From NCBI RefSeq assembly GCF_024347615.1, contig NZ_AP025509.1, forward strand, positions 1,488,001 to 1,552,000: a stretch of DNA of 64,000 bases, read 5' to 3'. This DNA comes from Vibrio splendidus (GTDB taxonomy: Bacteria; Pseudomonadota; Gammaproteobacteria; Enterobacterales; Vibrionaceae). Numbering within the stretch: the first letter of the stretch is position 1; each line of letters opens with the position of its first letter. The notes beneath the pieces are model-generated. The model worked only from the letters and a program-made list of their open reading frames with translations, was not told the origin of the DNA and did not search any database. The translations under genes were made by a program, and so were the position numbers. Below are positions 34,223 through 43,715 of this stretch, piece after piece.

Positions 34223-35131
34223 CTATTCAGAGAGGGAAGGCTTGGAATATTTCTTTTGAAACTCGCTAGGCGTCATTTGAGTATGATTTTTAAAGTACTT
34301 AACGAAATTACTGGCGTCTTCAAAACCAAAATCCGACGCCATTTTTTGAGACGTAATATTGGTTACCACCAGCTGACGCTTCATTTCTAAAACGGTAAAA
34401 GAATCGATGATCTGCTTGGCAGTTAACCCCGTTGCGACTTTGCACGCTTGGTTCAACGTCTTGTAGGTGGTGTTAATTTGATTGGCGTACCAGTTTGCAT
34501 CACGCACGCGCAGGTAGTTGTTTTGAAGAGGCTCGAAGTAACGAGCAAACTTGATATTCTGCTGCAAGCTCAAGGCATCCTGCTTCACTTCAGGTCGAAG
34601 ACGATGAAGAATCAGCGCCAATGCCGAGAACAGATACATCACGATCAAGGGATCAGATTCGGGTTGATTCAGTTCCATCGTAATTTGCTGTAACAGGCTC
34701 TGCGTTCGATCTTGGTGGGATTCGTCTAGTGACAACAGTGCCGAATGTGCCTTGTTCAAATGAGTAGGCGTGTAGTTCGGCAACTTCATGTTAGCGTGAA
34801 TGCTGTCTAAGAACGCTTGAGTAAACAAAACCGCAGTGCCTTGTGGCTTGTTACTAAAATCAAAGGCGTGCACCTGCTCTCTTTGAATGAACAACACGCT
34901 CCCTTGGCTAAAAGGGTAGTCCTCAAAGTCGACCATGTGTGTGCCTGAGCCTTGCTCGATAAACAGAATCAGGAAGAAGCTGACACGATGTGGCAGTTGA
35001 GGGTCGTGACTAATATTGCTTTCTGAATAGAGCCGAGACAAGGGCACCAACTCCAGCTCAGCTTGCGCCGTTTTTTCATGGTTAAAGCCAATATTCGGGA
35101 TTACTTGAGGCACTACTACCTTCCTATTCAT
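34223..35131 (-). CDS. AraC family transcriptional regulator
   Basis: 302 residues. The N-terminal cupin-like AraC_binding region (about 30-110, with GSGTHMVDFEDYPFSQGSVLF around the barrel) precedes two helix-turn-helix units at the C-terminus (NTTYKTLNQACKVATGLTAK and MASDFGFEDASNFVKYFKN, then HTQMTPSEFQKKY). It lies upstream of the exported SnoaL-like gene and shares its direction, so local control is plausible. Effector unknown. Confidence 0.88.
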   Translation of the reverse strand: MNRKVVVPQVIPNIGFNHEKTAQAELELVPLSRLYSESNISHDPQLPHRVSFFLILFIEQGSGTHMVDFEDYPFSQGSVLFIQREQVHAFDFSNKPQGTAVLFTQAFLDSIHANMKLPNYTPTHLNKAHSALLSLDESHQDRTQSLLQQITMELNQPESDPLIVMYLFSALALILHRLRPEVKQDALSLQQNIKFARYFEPLQNNYLRVRDANWYANQINTTYKTLNQACKVATGLTAKQIIDSFTVLEMKRQLVVTNITSQKMASDFGFEDASNFVKYFKNHTQMTPSEFQKKYSKPSLSE

Positions 35132-35296
35132 TTACTTAACTGCGCTTAGCAAGAGTAATGTATCCCAGTGGGAACTGAAATGTTCCGAGCCTAGAAGTAT
35201 GACTTAGCCAGCGTCACCAACAAGGTAAACATGCTCAATACACTCAACTTGCCAGATGCAACAAAGGTCGAAAGGTCAAAGCATTGGGGTATAGTC

Positions 35297-35331
35297 AAAA
35301 AAATAGAGCCACCGAAGTGACTCTATTATTT
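35297..35331. terminator. Terminator downstream of putP
   Basis: AATAGAGCCAC (35302-35312) pairs with GTGACTCTATT (35317-35327) with one mismatch and a CGAA loop. An A-run on the left serves as the U-tract for the minus-strand putP transcript. Confidence 0.8.
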
Positions 35332-35393
35332 TTATTTTTCAATTTCTTTTTACAATTGCTTTTTAGCTAATGTTCTTTGCTAATTCACATATG

Positions 35394-35408
35394 TTTTACA
35401 ATGTAAAT
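35394..35408. promoter_or_regulatory. parS2: parS2 centromere-like site at the putP end
   Basis: TTTTACAATGTAAAT matches NTTTACANTGTAAAN at every fixed position. Its last base is the last base of the putP stop codon. Confidence 0.8.
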
Positions 35409-36901
35409 TAGTCTAGCTCAACTAGGTTCTTCTCGAACTCAGCGTGTTGCTTCTTAACTTCGTCTTCAGGCTCGCCAGTAATTAGGCTCACGATAACGAT
35501 AGAAAGAGTCGATAGGATGATTCCCGGTACGATTTCGTACACATCGAACCAACCGCCCGTGAACTGCTTCCAAAGAACAATCGTAACACCACCAACCACG
35601 ATACCCGCTAGAGCGCCGTTACGGTTCATACGAGGCCAGTAAAGGCTCAATACGATAGCTGGACCAAACGCAGCACCGAAACCAGCCCATGCGTAAGATA
35701 CAAGGCCAAGAACTGAACTGTCCGGCGTCATCGCTAGCACAAGAGCAATCAGAGAAATTAGGATAACCGCGAAACGGCCAACACGAACAATCTCTTCTGA
35801 CGTTGCGTCTTTCTTCAGAATTTGCTTGTACAAGTCTTCTGCCATTGCAGATGAAGAAACAAGAAGTTGTGAATCAGCAGTACTCATGATTGCCGCTAGG
35901 ATTGCAGCAAGTAGGATACCGGCGATGACTGGGTGGAACATTGCGTTAACAAGAAGCATGAAGATCTTCTCGCCATCGTCTAGTTTAGGCGCGCCAGAGT
36001 TAGTCACGTAGATTAGACCAACAAGACCCACTAGCATTGCACCAACCATAGACAATGCAGTCCAGATAACCGCAATGCGGCGTGCTGTCACAAGATCTTT
36101 GTTTGAACGAGTTGCTTTAAAACGAGCCAAGATGTGTGGTTGACCGAAGTAACCCAAGCCCCATGCCGCTAGCGAGATGATCGCAATAGCAGACAGTGGT
36201 TCACCTTTCGCATCATTCCATAGCGTTAGAAGTTCTGGGTTGATGTTGTGCAGGTCGCTAGATAGCTGACCAAGGCCACCGTTCATTGCCGCGATTGGTA
36301 CAATCAATAGCGCAGCAGACATTAGCAGGCCTTGAACTAAGTCAGTCCAAGATACCGCTAGGAAGCCACCAAACAGGGTGTACGAAACCACACATACCGT
36401 GCCGATGATTACCGCAGTTGTGTAATCTAGGCCGAATACCGTTTCAAACAATTTACCACCTGCTACCAAGCCTGAACTTGTGTAGAAAAGGAAGAATAAA
36501 AGGATAAAGAAAGCAGAAATTGTTTGGATCAGCTTAGAATTATCGTTGAAGCGACGAGATAGGAATTCAGGCAGCGTCAGTGATTCAGTCGTAATGCTGT
36601 AAGTACGTAGACGTTTTGCACTGATTAACCAGTTTGCCCAAGTACCAACAAGTAGGCCACCAGCAAGCCAAAATGCTTCAAAGCCAGCAGCGTAAGCGTA
36701 ACCAGGCAGGCCAAGTAGCAACCAACCACTCATGTCTGATGCACCAGCAGAAAGTGCAGCAGGCCATGGGCCTAACGAACGACCACCTAGGAAGTAGTCA
36801 GTTGAGTTAGATGTACGTTTGTAAGCAATAACACCGATCGCTAGCATCATAATTAGATACGCAATGAACGTCGTCGTTATTGCAAAACTGTTTTCTATCA
36901 T
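35408..36901 (-). CDS. putP: Sodium/proline symporter
   Basis: SSS-family Na+/proline symporter of about 497 residues that imports proline for use as carbon, nitrogen and energy source. It has the PutP features: ATGA start with IENSFAITTTFIAYLIMMLA, the loop DYFLGGRSLGPWPAALSAGASDMSGWLLLG (quoted in part), GLVAGGKLFETVFGLDYTTA, and helix AAIMSTADSQLLVSSSA holding the Na+ site. The ATG at 36901 is chosen because GAGGA is 7 nt upstream; an earlier ATG at 36934 is unsupported. It is the distal gene of putA - ALDH-like - putP, separated by 183 nt. Confidence 0.95.
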   Translation of the reverse strand: MIENSFAITTTFIAYLIMMLAIGVIAYKRTSNSTDYFLGGRSLGPWPAALSAGASDMSGWLLLGLPGYAYAAGFEAFWLAGGLLVGTWANWLISAKRLRTYSITTESLTLPEFLSRRFNDNSKLIQTISAFFILLFFLFYTSSGLVAGGKLFETVFGLDYTTAVIIGTVCVVSYTLFGGFLAVSWTDLVQGLLMSAALLIVPIAAMNGGLGQLSSDLHNINPELLTLWNDAKGEPLSAIAIISLAAWGLGYFGQPHILARFKATRSNKDLVTARRIAVIWTALSMVGAMLVGLVGLIYVTNSGAPKLDDGEKIFMLLVNAMFHPVIAGILLAAILAAIMSTADSQLLVSSSAMAEDLYKQILKKDATSEEIVRVGRFAVILISLIALVLAMTPDSSVLGLVSYAWAGFGAAFGPAIVLSLYWPRMNRNGALAGIVVGGVTIVLWKQFTGGWFDVYEIVPGIILSTLSIVIVSLITGEPEDEVKKQHAEFEKNLVELD

Positions 36902-37020
36902 TTGATAGTCCTCATTTTGTAGAAAGCCTTCCATGCCTAATTCAATGCAAGGTACTCACCGTAAAGGCAAGCAAGTGCATTGAGTTAGGTATTGAGGCTC
37001 CAAAGCACTCAGGGAGTAAA

Positions 37021-37063
37021 CCAAAAATGGGAAAACCCAAAAATGGAGAAAACCAAAAGTCTT
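37021..37063. repeat. 16-bp direct repeat before putP
   Basis: CCAAAAATGGGAAAAC at 37021-37036 is followed by CCAAAAATGGAGAAAA at 37037-37052 and a partial third copy CCAAAAG. It lies in the gap between the ALDH-like gene and putP. Confidence 0.6.
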
Positions 37064-37084
37064 TAGAGCCAATTTTACTGAAGG

Positions 37085-37789
37085 TTAGTGAGCTTCGCTT
37101 CCAAGTTCGAGCAAGGTCGCGTTACCGCCCACGGCTGTTATATTTATAGTTCGCGTACGCTCGGTAATGAAGCGCAGCGATAGGTGTGGATCATTGGCAA
37201 CATTCATTGTCGCCAGATCCGTTTCAGCTACTAAACCGACGATTGCACCGTCACGCTTAGCAAGCTGTAAATTGATAGCTTGTGCCGTTTGTGAATTACC
37301 TACGTAACCCGCGCTTCGCACATCGCAAGACAACAACTGTTGAGCAGCGTCGTACGAGGCAACCTGCACCAGGTTGGTTGGTAGATTCGCTTGTTTCGCG
37401 GCATCTGCAATTAAGGTATTGAACTGCACGTCATCACTGCACAATTGAACGCTGTTACCTGCCAATAGTGCTGCAGTAATCATCGCTGTTGCGGTTTGCA
37501 GTGCGGGCACTTTCTCTTCGCAATCATCAACAATCACCAAAGCCACACCGCGGCCTGCGGCATACAACTCATTGGTTTCGCCCGTAGGACCTGCCATTAA
37601 GTGATGTTCAGAAAGCAGCACAGACGCTTGCTCTAGATGATAAGTTGCCACTGCAGCCAAAGGCACAGATTGACTTTCGATCTCTGATTTCAGCGCAAGT
37701 ACCTGAGCACTCTTGTAATCAAAGTCGGTAAGATTCCATTGTTCCCACGCTAGCAAAGCATCAGAAAAACCTGTCACTTGATGAACCAT
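37085..37789 (-). CDS. ALDH-superfamily-like protein, detached PutA C-terminal domain
   Basis: 234 residues, 11 nt after putA, with AAGGAG 8 nt before its ATG, so translationally linked to putA. It is not a full aldehyde dehydrogenase: it has a Rossmann-like segment (SVPLAAVATYHLEQASVLLSE, then GPTGETNELYAAGRGVALV) but no catalytic cysteine. It ends in TRTINITAVGGNATLLELG, which resembles the conserved C-terminal motif at the end of long PutA proteins. Long (type B/C) PutAs carry an extra ALDH-superfamily domain and this motif, which help close the substrate channel; here the domain seems to be a separate subunit. Databases often call it 1-pyrroline-5-carboxylate dehydrogenase, which overstates it. 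Confidence 0.75.
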   Translation of the reverse strand: MVHQVTGFSDALLAWEQWNLTDFDYKSAQVLALKSEIESQSVPLAAVATYHLEQASVLLSEHHLMAGPTGETNELYAAGRGVALVIVDDCEEKVPALQTATAMITAALLAGNSVQLCSDDVQFNTLIADAAKQANLPTNLVQVASYDAAQQLLSCDVRSAGYVGNSQTAQAINLQLAKRDGAIVGLVAETDLATMNVANDPHLSLRFITERTRTINITAVGGNATLLELGSEAH

Positions 37790-37800
37790 GATACTGCTCC

Positions 37801-40800
37801 TTATGCCTTGTCTTGTGATTGAGAGAAATGAACATCTGTAAAACGGTATAGGTAGTGAGGACCACCCGCTTTAGGGCCAGTACCTGACAAGCCTTGACCA
37901 CCAAATGGTTGAACCCCAACAACGGCGCCCACTTGGTCACGGTTGATGTAGCAGTTACCCACACGAACGTGTTTTTCGATCCAACGGTAAGTTGTCTCGT
38001 TACGGCTGTGGATACCCATGGTTAGGCCAAAGCCCGTTTGGTTAATTTGATCGACCACTTGCGCCAACTCACTCGCTTTGAAGCGAACAATGTGCAGCAC
38101 AGGGCCAAACTGTTCTTCTTTCAAGCAGCTGATGTCATCAATTTCAAAAGCACTTGGTGGAACAAAATCACCATGTTCACAATCCGTACCTAGAGAAAGT
38201 TGAGCCACCTTCTTCTGGGTATTGGTCATGTTTTCTAAGTGCGCCAACAACTTCTGTTTCGCATTTTGGTCGATAACAGGGCCAACATCCGTTTTATGAA
38301 GATGTGGGATACCCACACTCAATTCGTCCATTGCACCGTGAATCAATGCAACCACGCGGTCTGCGATGTCTTCTTGAATGTAAAGCACACGCAGCGCAGA
38401 ACAACGTTGACCTGCTGAAGCGAATGCAGAACGAATAACATCACGAACTACCTGTTCAGGCAGTGCGGTACTGTCGACGATCATCGCGTTTTGGCCACCT
38501 GTTTCCGCAATAAACGGAACAGGCTTAGCGTTACGACTTGCCAATGAAACGTTGATGCGTTGTGCCGTTGGTGTTGAACCCGTAAAAGCAACGCCAGCAA
38601 TTGCATCATGGCTGGTTAGTGCACTGCCGATCTCAGCGCCACGACCCGGTAGTAACTGAATGGTACCAGCAGGGAAACCCGCTTCATTCATCAGTTCCAC
38701 TGCGCGAGCTGCAATCAAGCTTGTTTGCTCGGCTGGCTTAGCCACAACCGTGTTACCCGCAACCAAAGCTGCTGTAATTTGGCCAAGGAAGATAGCTAGA
38801 GGGAAGTTCCAAGGGCTAATACAAACGAACACACCACGACCTTGTCGTGAAGCGATTCGTGTTTGGCCATCAAAACCTTTTAGTTCGAAACCTTGTAGGT
38901 TATCCGCTTGTTTTGCGTAGTAACGACAGAAGTCGACCGCTTCACGCACTTCATCAACGCTGTCGTGAATCGTTTTACCTGCTTCTTGATGACAAATTGC
39001 CACCAGCTCAGCAAGGTTGTCTTCCATCAGGTCAGCCAACTTATCAAGCGCCGCCGCTTTGGTTTCAACTGAGGTTGCGTTCCAATCAGCGAATGCAGCA
39101 TCCGCGCCAGTGATCGCTGCGGAAACATGATCAAGGTTAGCGAAAGCCACCTGACCGACATTAATACGACGATCGTAAGGTGCAGTCACTTGCTCAACAT
39201 TCTGATCAGCCTTGATCATGCTTTCGGCAAGAGATTCACCGTTGATCACAGGGCCCGCAGTCCATTGATTGTTAAGGAAAGCTTTAACCTGCTCTTCAAA
39301 CTGATGCGCTTCACTTTCAATATCGATGTTCACACCGTAAGAGTTTTTACGCTCAGGGAATACCGCTGGAGGCAGAGGAATCTTAGTGTTGTGCAGCGTA
39401 TCGAATGCAAGAAGCATATCGACAGGGTGTTGTGTCAGCTCTTCCACAGGGCAACGAGCATCAACTAAACGGTGTACAAACGAGCTGTTTGCGCCGTTTT
39501 CTAGCAAGCGACGTACTAGGTATGGCAGTAAGTCTTTATGGCTACCAACCGGTGCGTAGATACGTACCGACTGTTGGTAAGCTTCCATCGCGTGGTTGTA
39601 CAGAGAATCACCCATGCCGTGTAAGCGTTGGAATTCAAAGTCTTTATGCTCTGTCATTACGGCAATAGCTGAAACCGTATGAGCATTGTGGCTCGCAAAC
39701 TGCGGGAAGATATTGCCGCGAACACTTGGGCTCAATAGATAACGCGCACAAGCAAGGTAAGCTACGTCAGTCGCTTCTTTACGAGTGTAAACTGGGTAAT
39801 CAGTGAAACCAGCCTGCTGTGACCATTTGATTTCGCTGTCCCAGTACGCGCCCTTCACTAGGCGAAGCGGGATTAAATCACCCTGCTCTTTCGCTAGGCG
39901 GTTTAGCCATACTAAAACCGGTAGTGCACGCTTTGAGTATGCTTGAATAACCAGACCAAATTTACCCCAACCTTTTACAAGGTCAGTGCGGTACAGTTTT
40001 TCGAATAATTTAAGAGAAAGCTCTAGGCGATCCGCTTCTTCCGCATCAATCGTAATTGCAACATCGAGCTCTACTGCACGGCGCAATAGCTGCTCTAGCG
40101 TGTCGCAAAGTTCCGTCAATACGCGGTCTTCGTTCGCCACTTCATAACGTGGGTGAAGCGCAGAAAGCTTGATAGATACCGATGGCGCAGGGCTCGATTT
40201 TGAAGAGACATATGTGTCTCGACCTACGGCTTCAATCGCCATTAGGTAATCTTTGAAGTATTTGTTTGCGTCTGCAGTAGTCAGTGCCGCTTCACCTAGC
40301 ATGTCGTATGAGTAGGTAAAGCCTTTATCACGCATAGACTTACCGTTCTTTTGAGCTTCAGCAATGCTGCGGCCAAGAACGAATTGGTGACCCATCACCT
40401 TCATTGCTTGGTGCATCGCTTTACGAATCACCGGCTCAGAAAGCTTGTTCACTAAGCGATTAACGGCTTGACCCGCACTCTGCTCGTTAGATGAAAGTCC
40501 AACAACCTTGCCTGTTAGCATTAGGCCCCAAGTGGATGCGTTAACAAACACTGAGTCAGAATTCTTTAGGTGAGATTTCCAATCCGCAACGCTGAGTTTG
40601 TCACGAATCAGTGCATCAGCGGTTGCTGAATCAGGAATACGCATCAAGGCTTCCGCCAGACACATCAGCAAGATGCCCTCTTGAGTATCTAGACTGTATT
40701 CAAGCAACAGTGCATCGATCATCTGGATAGAAGTCTTATCCGCGCGGATAGCTTCAATCAATGATGTCGTTTTGTCTGTGATTTGCTGCTTTTCAGACTC

Positions 40801-40938
40801 AGAAGGGGTAGCTAGCGGCAGAAGTTGCTCTAGCCATTGGGTTTCATCCACCATATATAATGGTGAGATAAGCGTCCAAAGATCAGCAAGCGACTGCTCG
40901 TTGAATTCTGGCTTTAACACATCAGTAGCTGTAAACAT
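37801..40938 (-). CDS. putA: Bifunctional proline dehydrogenase / P5C dehydrogenase
   Basis: 1045-residue enzyme that oxidises proline to glutamate through pyrroline-5-carboxylate, with substrate channelling at the inner membrane. The FAD-dependent proline dehydrogenase barrel (about 80-480) shows SIKLSALHPRYE, IDAEEADRLELS and RLVKGAYWDSEIKW. The NAD-dependent dehydrogenase (about 550-1035) has PWNFPLAIFLGQI, FTGSTPTAQRI, the AETGGQNAMIVD loop and the catalytic cysteine in SAGQRCSALR. No N-terminal ribbon-helix-helix domain is present, so this PutA does not regulate its own operon; the AraC-type gene upstream probably does. TAAGGA precedes the ATG. The length is that of a short PutA, and the missing C-terminal domain appears as the next gene. 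Confidence 0.95.
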   Translation of the reverse strand: MFTATDVLKPEFNEQSLADLWTLISPLYMVDETQWLEQLLPLATPSESEKQQITDKTTSLIEAIRADKTSIQMIDALLLEYSLDTQEGILLMCLAEALMRIPDSATADALIRDKLSVADWKSHLKNSDSVFVNASTWGLMLTGKVVGLSSNEQSAGQAVNRLVNKLSEPVIRKAMHQAMKVMGHQFVLGRSIAEAQKNGKSMRDKGFTYSYDMLGEAALTTADANKYFKDYLMAIEAVGRDTYVSSKSSPAPSVSIKLSALHPRYEVANEDRVLTELCDTLEQLLRRAVELDVAITIDAEEADRLELSLKLFEKLYRTDLVKGWGKFGLVIQAYSKRALPVLVWLNRLAKEQGDLIPLRLVKGAYWDSEIKWSQQAGFTDYPVYTRKEATDVAYLACARYLLSPSVRGNIFPQFASHNAHTVSAIAVMTEHKDFEFQRLHGMGDSLYNHAMEAYQQSVRIYAPVGSHKDLLPYLVRRLLENGANSSFVHRLVDARCPVEELTQHPVDMLLAFDTLHNTKIPLPPAVFPERKNSYGVNIDIESEAHQFEEQVKAFLNNQWTAGPVINGESLAESMIKADQNVEQVTAPYDRRINVGQVAFANLDHVSAAITGADAAFADWNATSVETKAAALDKLADLMEDNLAELVAICHQEAGKTIHDSVDEVREAVDFCRYYAKQADNLQGFELKGFDGQTRIASRQGRGVFVCISPWNFPLAIFLGQITAALVAGNTVVAKPAEQTSLIAARAVELMNEAGFPAGTIQLLPGRGAEIGSALTSHDAIAGVAFTGSTPTAQRINVSLASRNAKPVPFIAETGGQNAMIVDSTALPEQVVRDVIRSAFASAGQRCSALRVLYIQEDIADRVVALIHGAMDELSVGIPHLHKTDVGPVIDQNAKQKLLAHLENMTNTQKKVAQLSLGTDCEHGDFVPPSAFEIDDISCLKEEQFGPVLHIVRFKASELAQVVDQINQTGFGLTMGIHSRNETTYRWIEKHVRVGNCYINRDQVGAVVGVQPFGGQGLSGTGPKAGGPHYLYRFTDVHFSQSQDKA

Positions 40939-41119
40939 GCGTTTTCCTTAATCTCACACCCGAAAAGAGTTCGGGATCTCTACAATGGCTGCAGTGTATT
41001 TAGAGTATATAAGGATTACTTGTCAAAAACTCCGAGTTTTTTGCTAAAAACTCGCTTTATTAACAAAACAAACACAAGGTCACATATGAAACTTTAATAT
41101 AATATGCCGTTTTGTTTTT

Positions 41120-41944
41120 TTATTTAACAGAAATTTGCTTTTTGTATTGAGATGGTGACATGCCTTGAAGGCGAGAAAAGGTGTGAGTAAAGGAGGATTG
41201 ACCGGAAAAACCAGCAAGTTCTGCGACCTGACCAAGGCTTAGATTACCTTGTTCAATAAGGCGTCGAGAGCGGTCGATACGCTTTCCTAAAACATATTGG
41301 TGAGGGGTAATGCCCATTTGATCTTTGAATAGCATGTGGAATTGGCTTTCGCCCAAGAACACACTGCCTGCAAGCTGCGCGACTGAGATCTTATTAGCCA
41401 AGTGTTGTTCGATGTAGCGATCCAACGACTCAAGATCGAAACGCGAATCTTTAATCGAGGTTTCAAATGCCGAGATGTGTCTTTGCATCAACGCAATCAC
41501 CGTGTCATTACAAGCTCGACTCAACAACAGATCATCAGGACTGGCCTGCATCTCTTGCACCAACATATGGATAAGCTTTTGAATTTGCGCATCTAATTGG
41601 AAGTAGACGTTCGAGGATTCTAACTGGTTAATCTTCTCTAGCATCAGAGGGTCATCATCGGTTGGCATAGGCATGTTGAGTACGAGAATATCCGACTGAC
41701 CAACCACTCCACCGAAAGCATGATCAGAGCGAGCCGTGACTACACAGCCTTGCCCTGGACCGACAAGATTACCTTTACCGCTCACTTCAAATTCCGCCTG
41801 ACCTTTTAAACCAATGACTACCTGCGAATAATGGTGATCGTGACAATCCATATGCGAAGGCAAAGTAATGATCTCCGCAGGGCGAGGGCCAGTAAGGCTT
41901 AGCGGGGACAAGTCAAAGTTCGGAAAGGGTAACGGTTTAGGCAT
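41120..41944 (-). CDS. AraC family regulator, probably of the put genes
   Basis: 274 residues. The N-terminal cupin (about 20-100, with MDCHDHHYSQVVIGLKGQAEF) and two C-terminal helix-turn-helix units (KISVAQLAGSVFLGESQFHM and LGQVAELAGFSGQSSFTHTF, then GMSPSQYKKQ) are clear. It lies 181 nt upstream of putA on the same strand. Because this PutA lacks its own DNA-binding domain, an AraC-type activator responding to proline is the expected regulator in Vibrio; the assignment rests on position. Confidence 0.88.
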   Translation of the reverse strand: MPKPLPFPNFDLSPLSLTGPRPAEIITLPSHMDCHDHHYSQVVIGLKGQAEFEVSGKGNLVGPGQGCVVTARSDHAFGGVVGQSDILVLNMPMPTDDDPLMLEKINQLESSNVYFQLDAQIQKLIHMLVQEMQASPDDLLLSRACNDTVIALMQRHISAFETSIKDSRFDLESLDRYIEQHLANKISVAQLAGSVFLGESQFHMLFKDQMGITPHQYVLGKRIDRSRRLIEQGNLSLGQVAELAGFSGQSSFTHTFSRLQGMSPSQYKKQISVK

Positions 41945-42426
41945 AACATCAAAATACTCAGGTCGACATAGTAAGAATAATACTCTGAAATCTGCATAAG
42001 ATGAATTTGTAAATGATCATGAGAGTCATTTCCTCGCCTTAAACAAAAGATCATTATCGAGATCGTCTTGATCATGCCTCCGGAAAGATGATCAAGAGTG
42101 CACAAACTACGGGCATTGTAAAACCAATCGTTCCGGTGAGTTTAGGGGCTTCACAAGCAATCACACCGACAAGCAAACCATGCCACCAATAAATACTTTG
42201 TCGCCCCAACATAATGAATAAATTTTCTTATATAGCTCAAATAATTGGCGATAAACCTGCAAAAAGTGTATCCGAAGTACCGAAACTTGGCTTTTGAGTA
42301 GATTGGATAGCAATAAAACGGTATAAAGACGGGTACTGTGTTAATTGCTAATAACTAGTGACTCACAACTAGGAAGTAGACACTTTATTAACGAGCCAAT
42401 TTTCAATCTACAAGTTGCAGGGACCT
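41945..42426. other. Intergenic region between divergent genes
   Basis: 482 bp between the put regulator (minus) and the first PEGA gene (plus). It must hold both promoters. I see several copies of GATCAT-like words near 42010-42095 (ATGATCATGAGAGTC, AGATCATTATCGAGATC, TTGATCATGCC, ATGATCAAGAGTG), which could be binding sites, but no clear dyad, and no open frame that looks real. Confidence 0.4.
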
Positions 42427-43530
42427 ATGACTAACTTTCGAATTTCAGCGCTTTTACTCGCGCTATCCCCACTTTGGGTATCTGCATCGGTATCCGCTGA
42501 AGAACTGAATCAAGTCGATCCCGTTTCAGCTATCGATGCAAAGCTAACAGAGAAAAACTCAGATATTGAGCGTATTTCAGCAACCAAAGTATCGGCGACT
42601 GAAAACCTAAAACAACTTCAAAATAAGAACAGCAAGTTGTTACGCGAAGGTGAAGAACTTAAGGCAAAACGTAACAGAGCCAAGTCTGTACTCGACAAAC
42701 AGTACAGTCGCTTGCTTGAAGATCCAGAAACGGATTTGGTCTCTTTCCAGAAAAGTTACCAAGACGCTTGGGCTGCGGTTAAAGAGAATCAATCGTCTCA
42801 GCTAGATAACGAACAAGCGATGAACGAGAGCGAAATTCACCTTTCTCAAATCAAGCAAAAGCAAGCTCGCCTGAATAATGAGCTAGCTAACTTGAGAGAG
42901 TCGAAAGTTGAAGCTCGCGTTAAACGTATTGCATCAGAACTTCGCGAAAGTGCCGTTCTTGAAACCAGCTACACCACCACATGTTCATCAACGATGACAT
43001 TGGGTGAATGTACTGCTCAAGGTAAACACCTGACCAATCAAAAAGCGGTGAAAACGTTCAAGAGCCAATTACTTGAGCAGCTCACGGAAAGTTCATTAGC
43101 AAAACAGAACTTGCAAGGTGTTCAACTGAACATCCATGTTCAAGACAGCCAAGCGATCAAGAGTGGCTTTTCTGGTAACAACTCTTACTTCATGCAGATG
43201 CAGGCTCAGCTTCAAGCAAAACCTGAAGCGGTTGCAGCATGTAACTTATTGAACGTTTCAACGCGCTACTGTTTAACGGGCAGTGACGCGGCAGTCGTTA
43301 AGAAGAGTGACAAACAATGGGCTAACGTGACGGTACGTTCTGATCAGTACAATGACTCAGTGACCATCAACGGCATTAAGTATGGCAGCACCCCTCTTGA
43401 GGTTGCGCTACCAAGTGGTCGTCACCAAGTAACCATTTCAAAACAAGGTTACGAGTCTTACAACCGCACAGTTACCATCAACGGTAGCGACACTATTTGG
43501 GTTAAGCTTCTTCCTAGCAAGGAAAGCTAA
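42427..43530 (+). CDS. Exported coiled-coil protein with PEGA domain
   Basis: About 367 residues. A signal peptide (ISALLLALSPLWVSASVSA) is followed by a long charged coiled coil (about 40-190, rich in Lys, Glu, Gln), a middle domain with paired cysteines (TTCSSTMTLGECTAQ; ACNLLNVSTRYC), and a C-terminal PEGA domain (about 300-365, VTINGIKYGSTPLEVALPSGRHQV). PEGA domains are small beta-sandwiches found in surface and periplasmic proteins. It is paralogous to the next gene over nearly its whole length. Start at the ATG 42427; a TTG at 42415 is in frame. Confidence 0.8.
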   Translation: MTNFRISALLLALSPLWVSASVSAEELNQVDPVSAIDAKLTEKNSDIERISATKVSATENLKQLQNKNSKLLREGEELKAKRNRAKSVLDKQYSRLLEDPETDLVSFQKSYQDAWAAVKENQSSQLDNEQAMNESEIHLSQIKQKQARLNNELANLRESKVEARVKRIASELRESAVLETSYTTTCSSTMTLGECTAQGKHLTNQKAVKTFKSQLLEQLTESSLAKQNLQGVQLNIHVQDSQAIKSGFSGNNSYFMQMQAQLQAKPEAVAACNLLNVSTRYCLTGSDAAVVKKSDKQWANVTVRSDQYNDSVTINGIKYGSTPLEVALPSGRHQVTISKQGYESYNRTVTINGSDTIWVKLLPSKES

Positions 43531-43595
43531 GTCCAGTATGAATAGCTCAGCGCTCTAATTAAGATAGCCGTGCCTATTTCACAAAGCTGAATGAA

Positions 43596-43672
43596 AACTC
43601 GCCATTTTGTTGATAGTTATAAACTGTATGATCGTTATAAACAGTAGCTGCAGACGAAATGGCGTTTTCGTT
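43596..43672 (+). terminator. Possible terminator between the PEGA genes
   Basis: CGCCATTT (43600-43607) pairs with AAATGGCG (43657-43664), followed by TTTTCGTTT. The 49-nt loop contains a direct repeat of GTTATAAAC. It may end the first transcript or only lower read-through. Confidence 0.5.
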
Positions 43673-43715
43673 TAGAATATTCGATTAACCTAAATTACGA
43701 TTGAAGTAGCCCATC

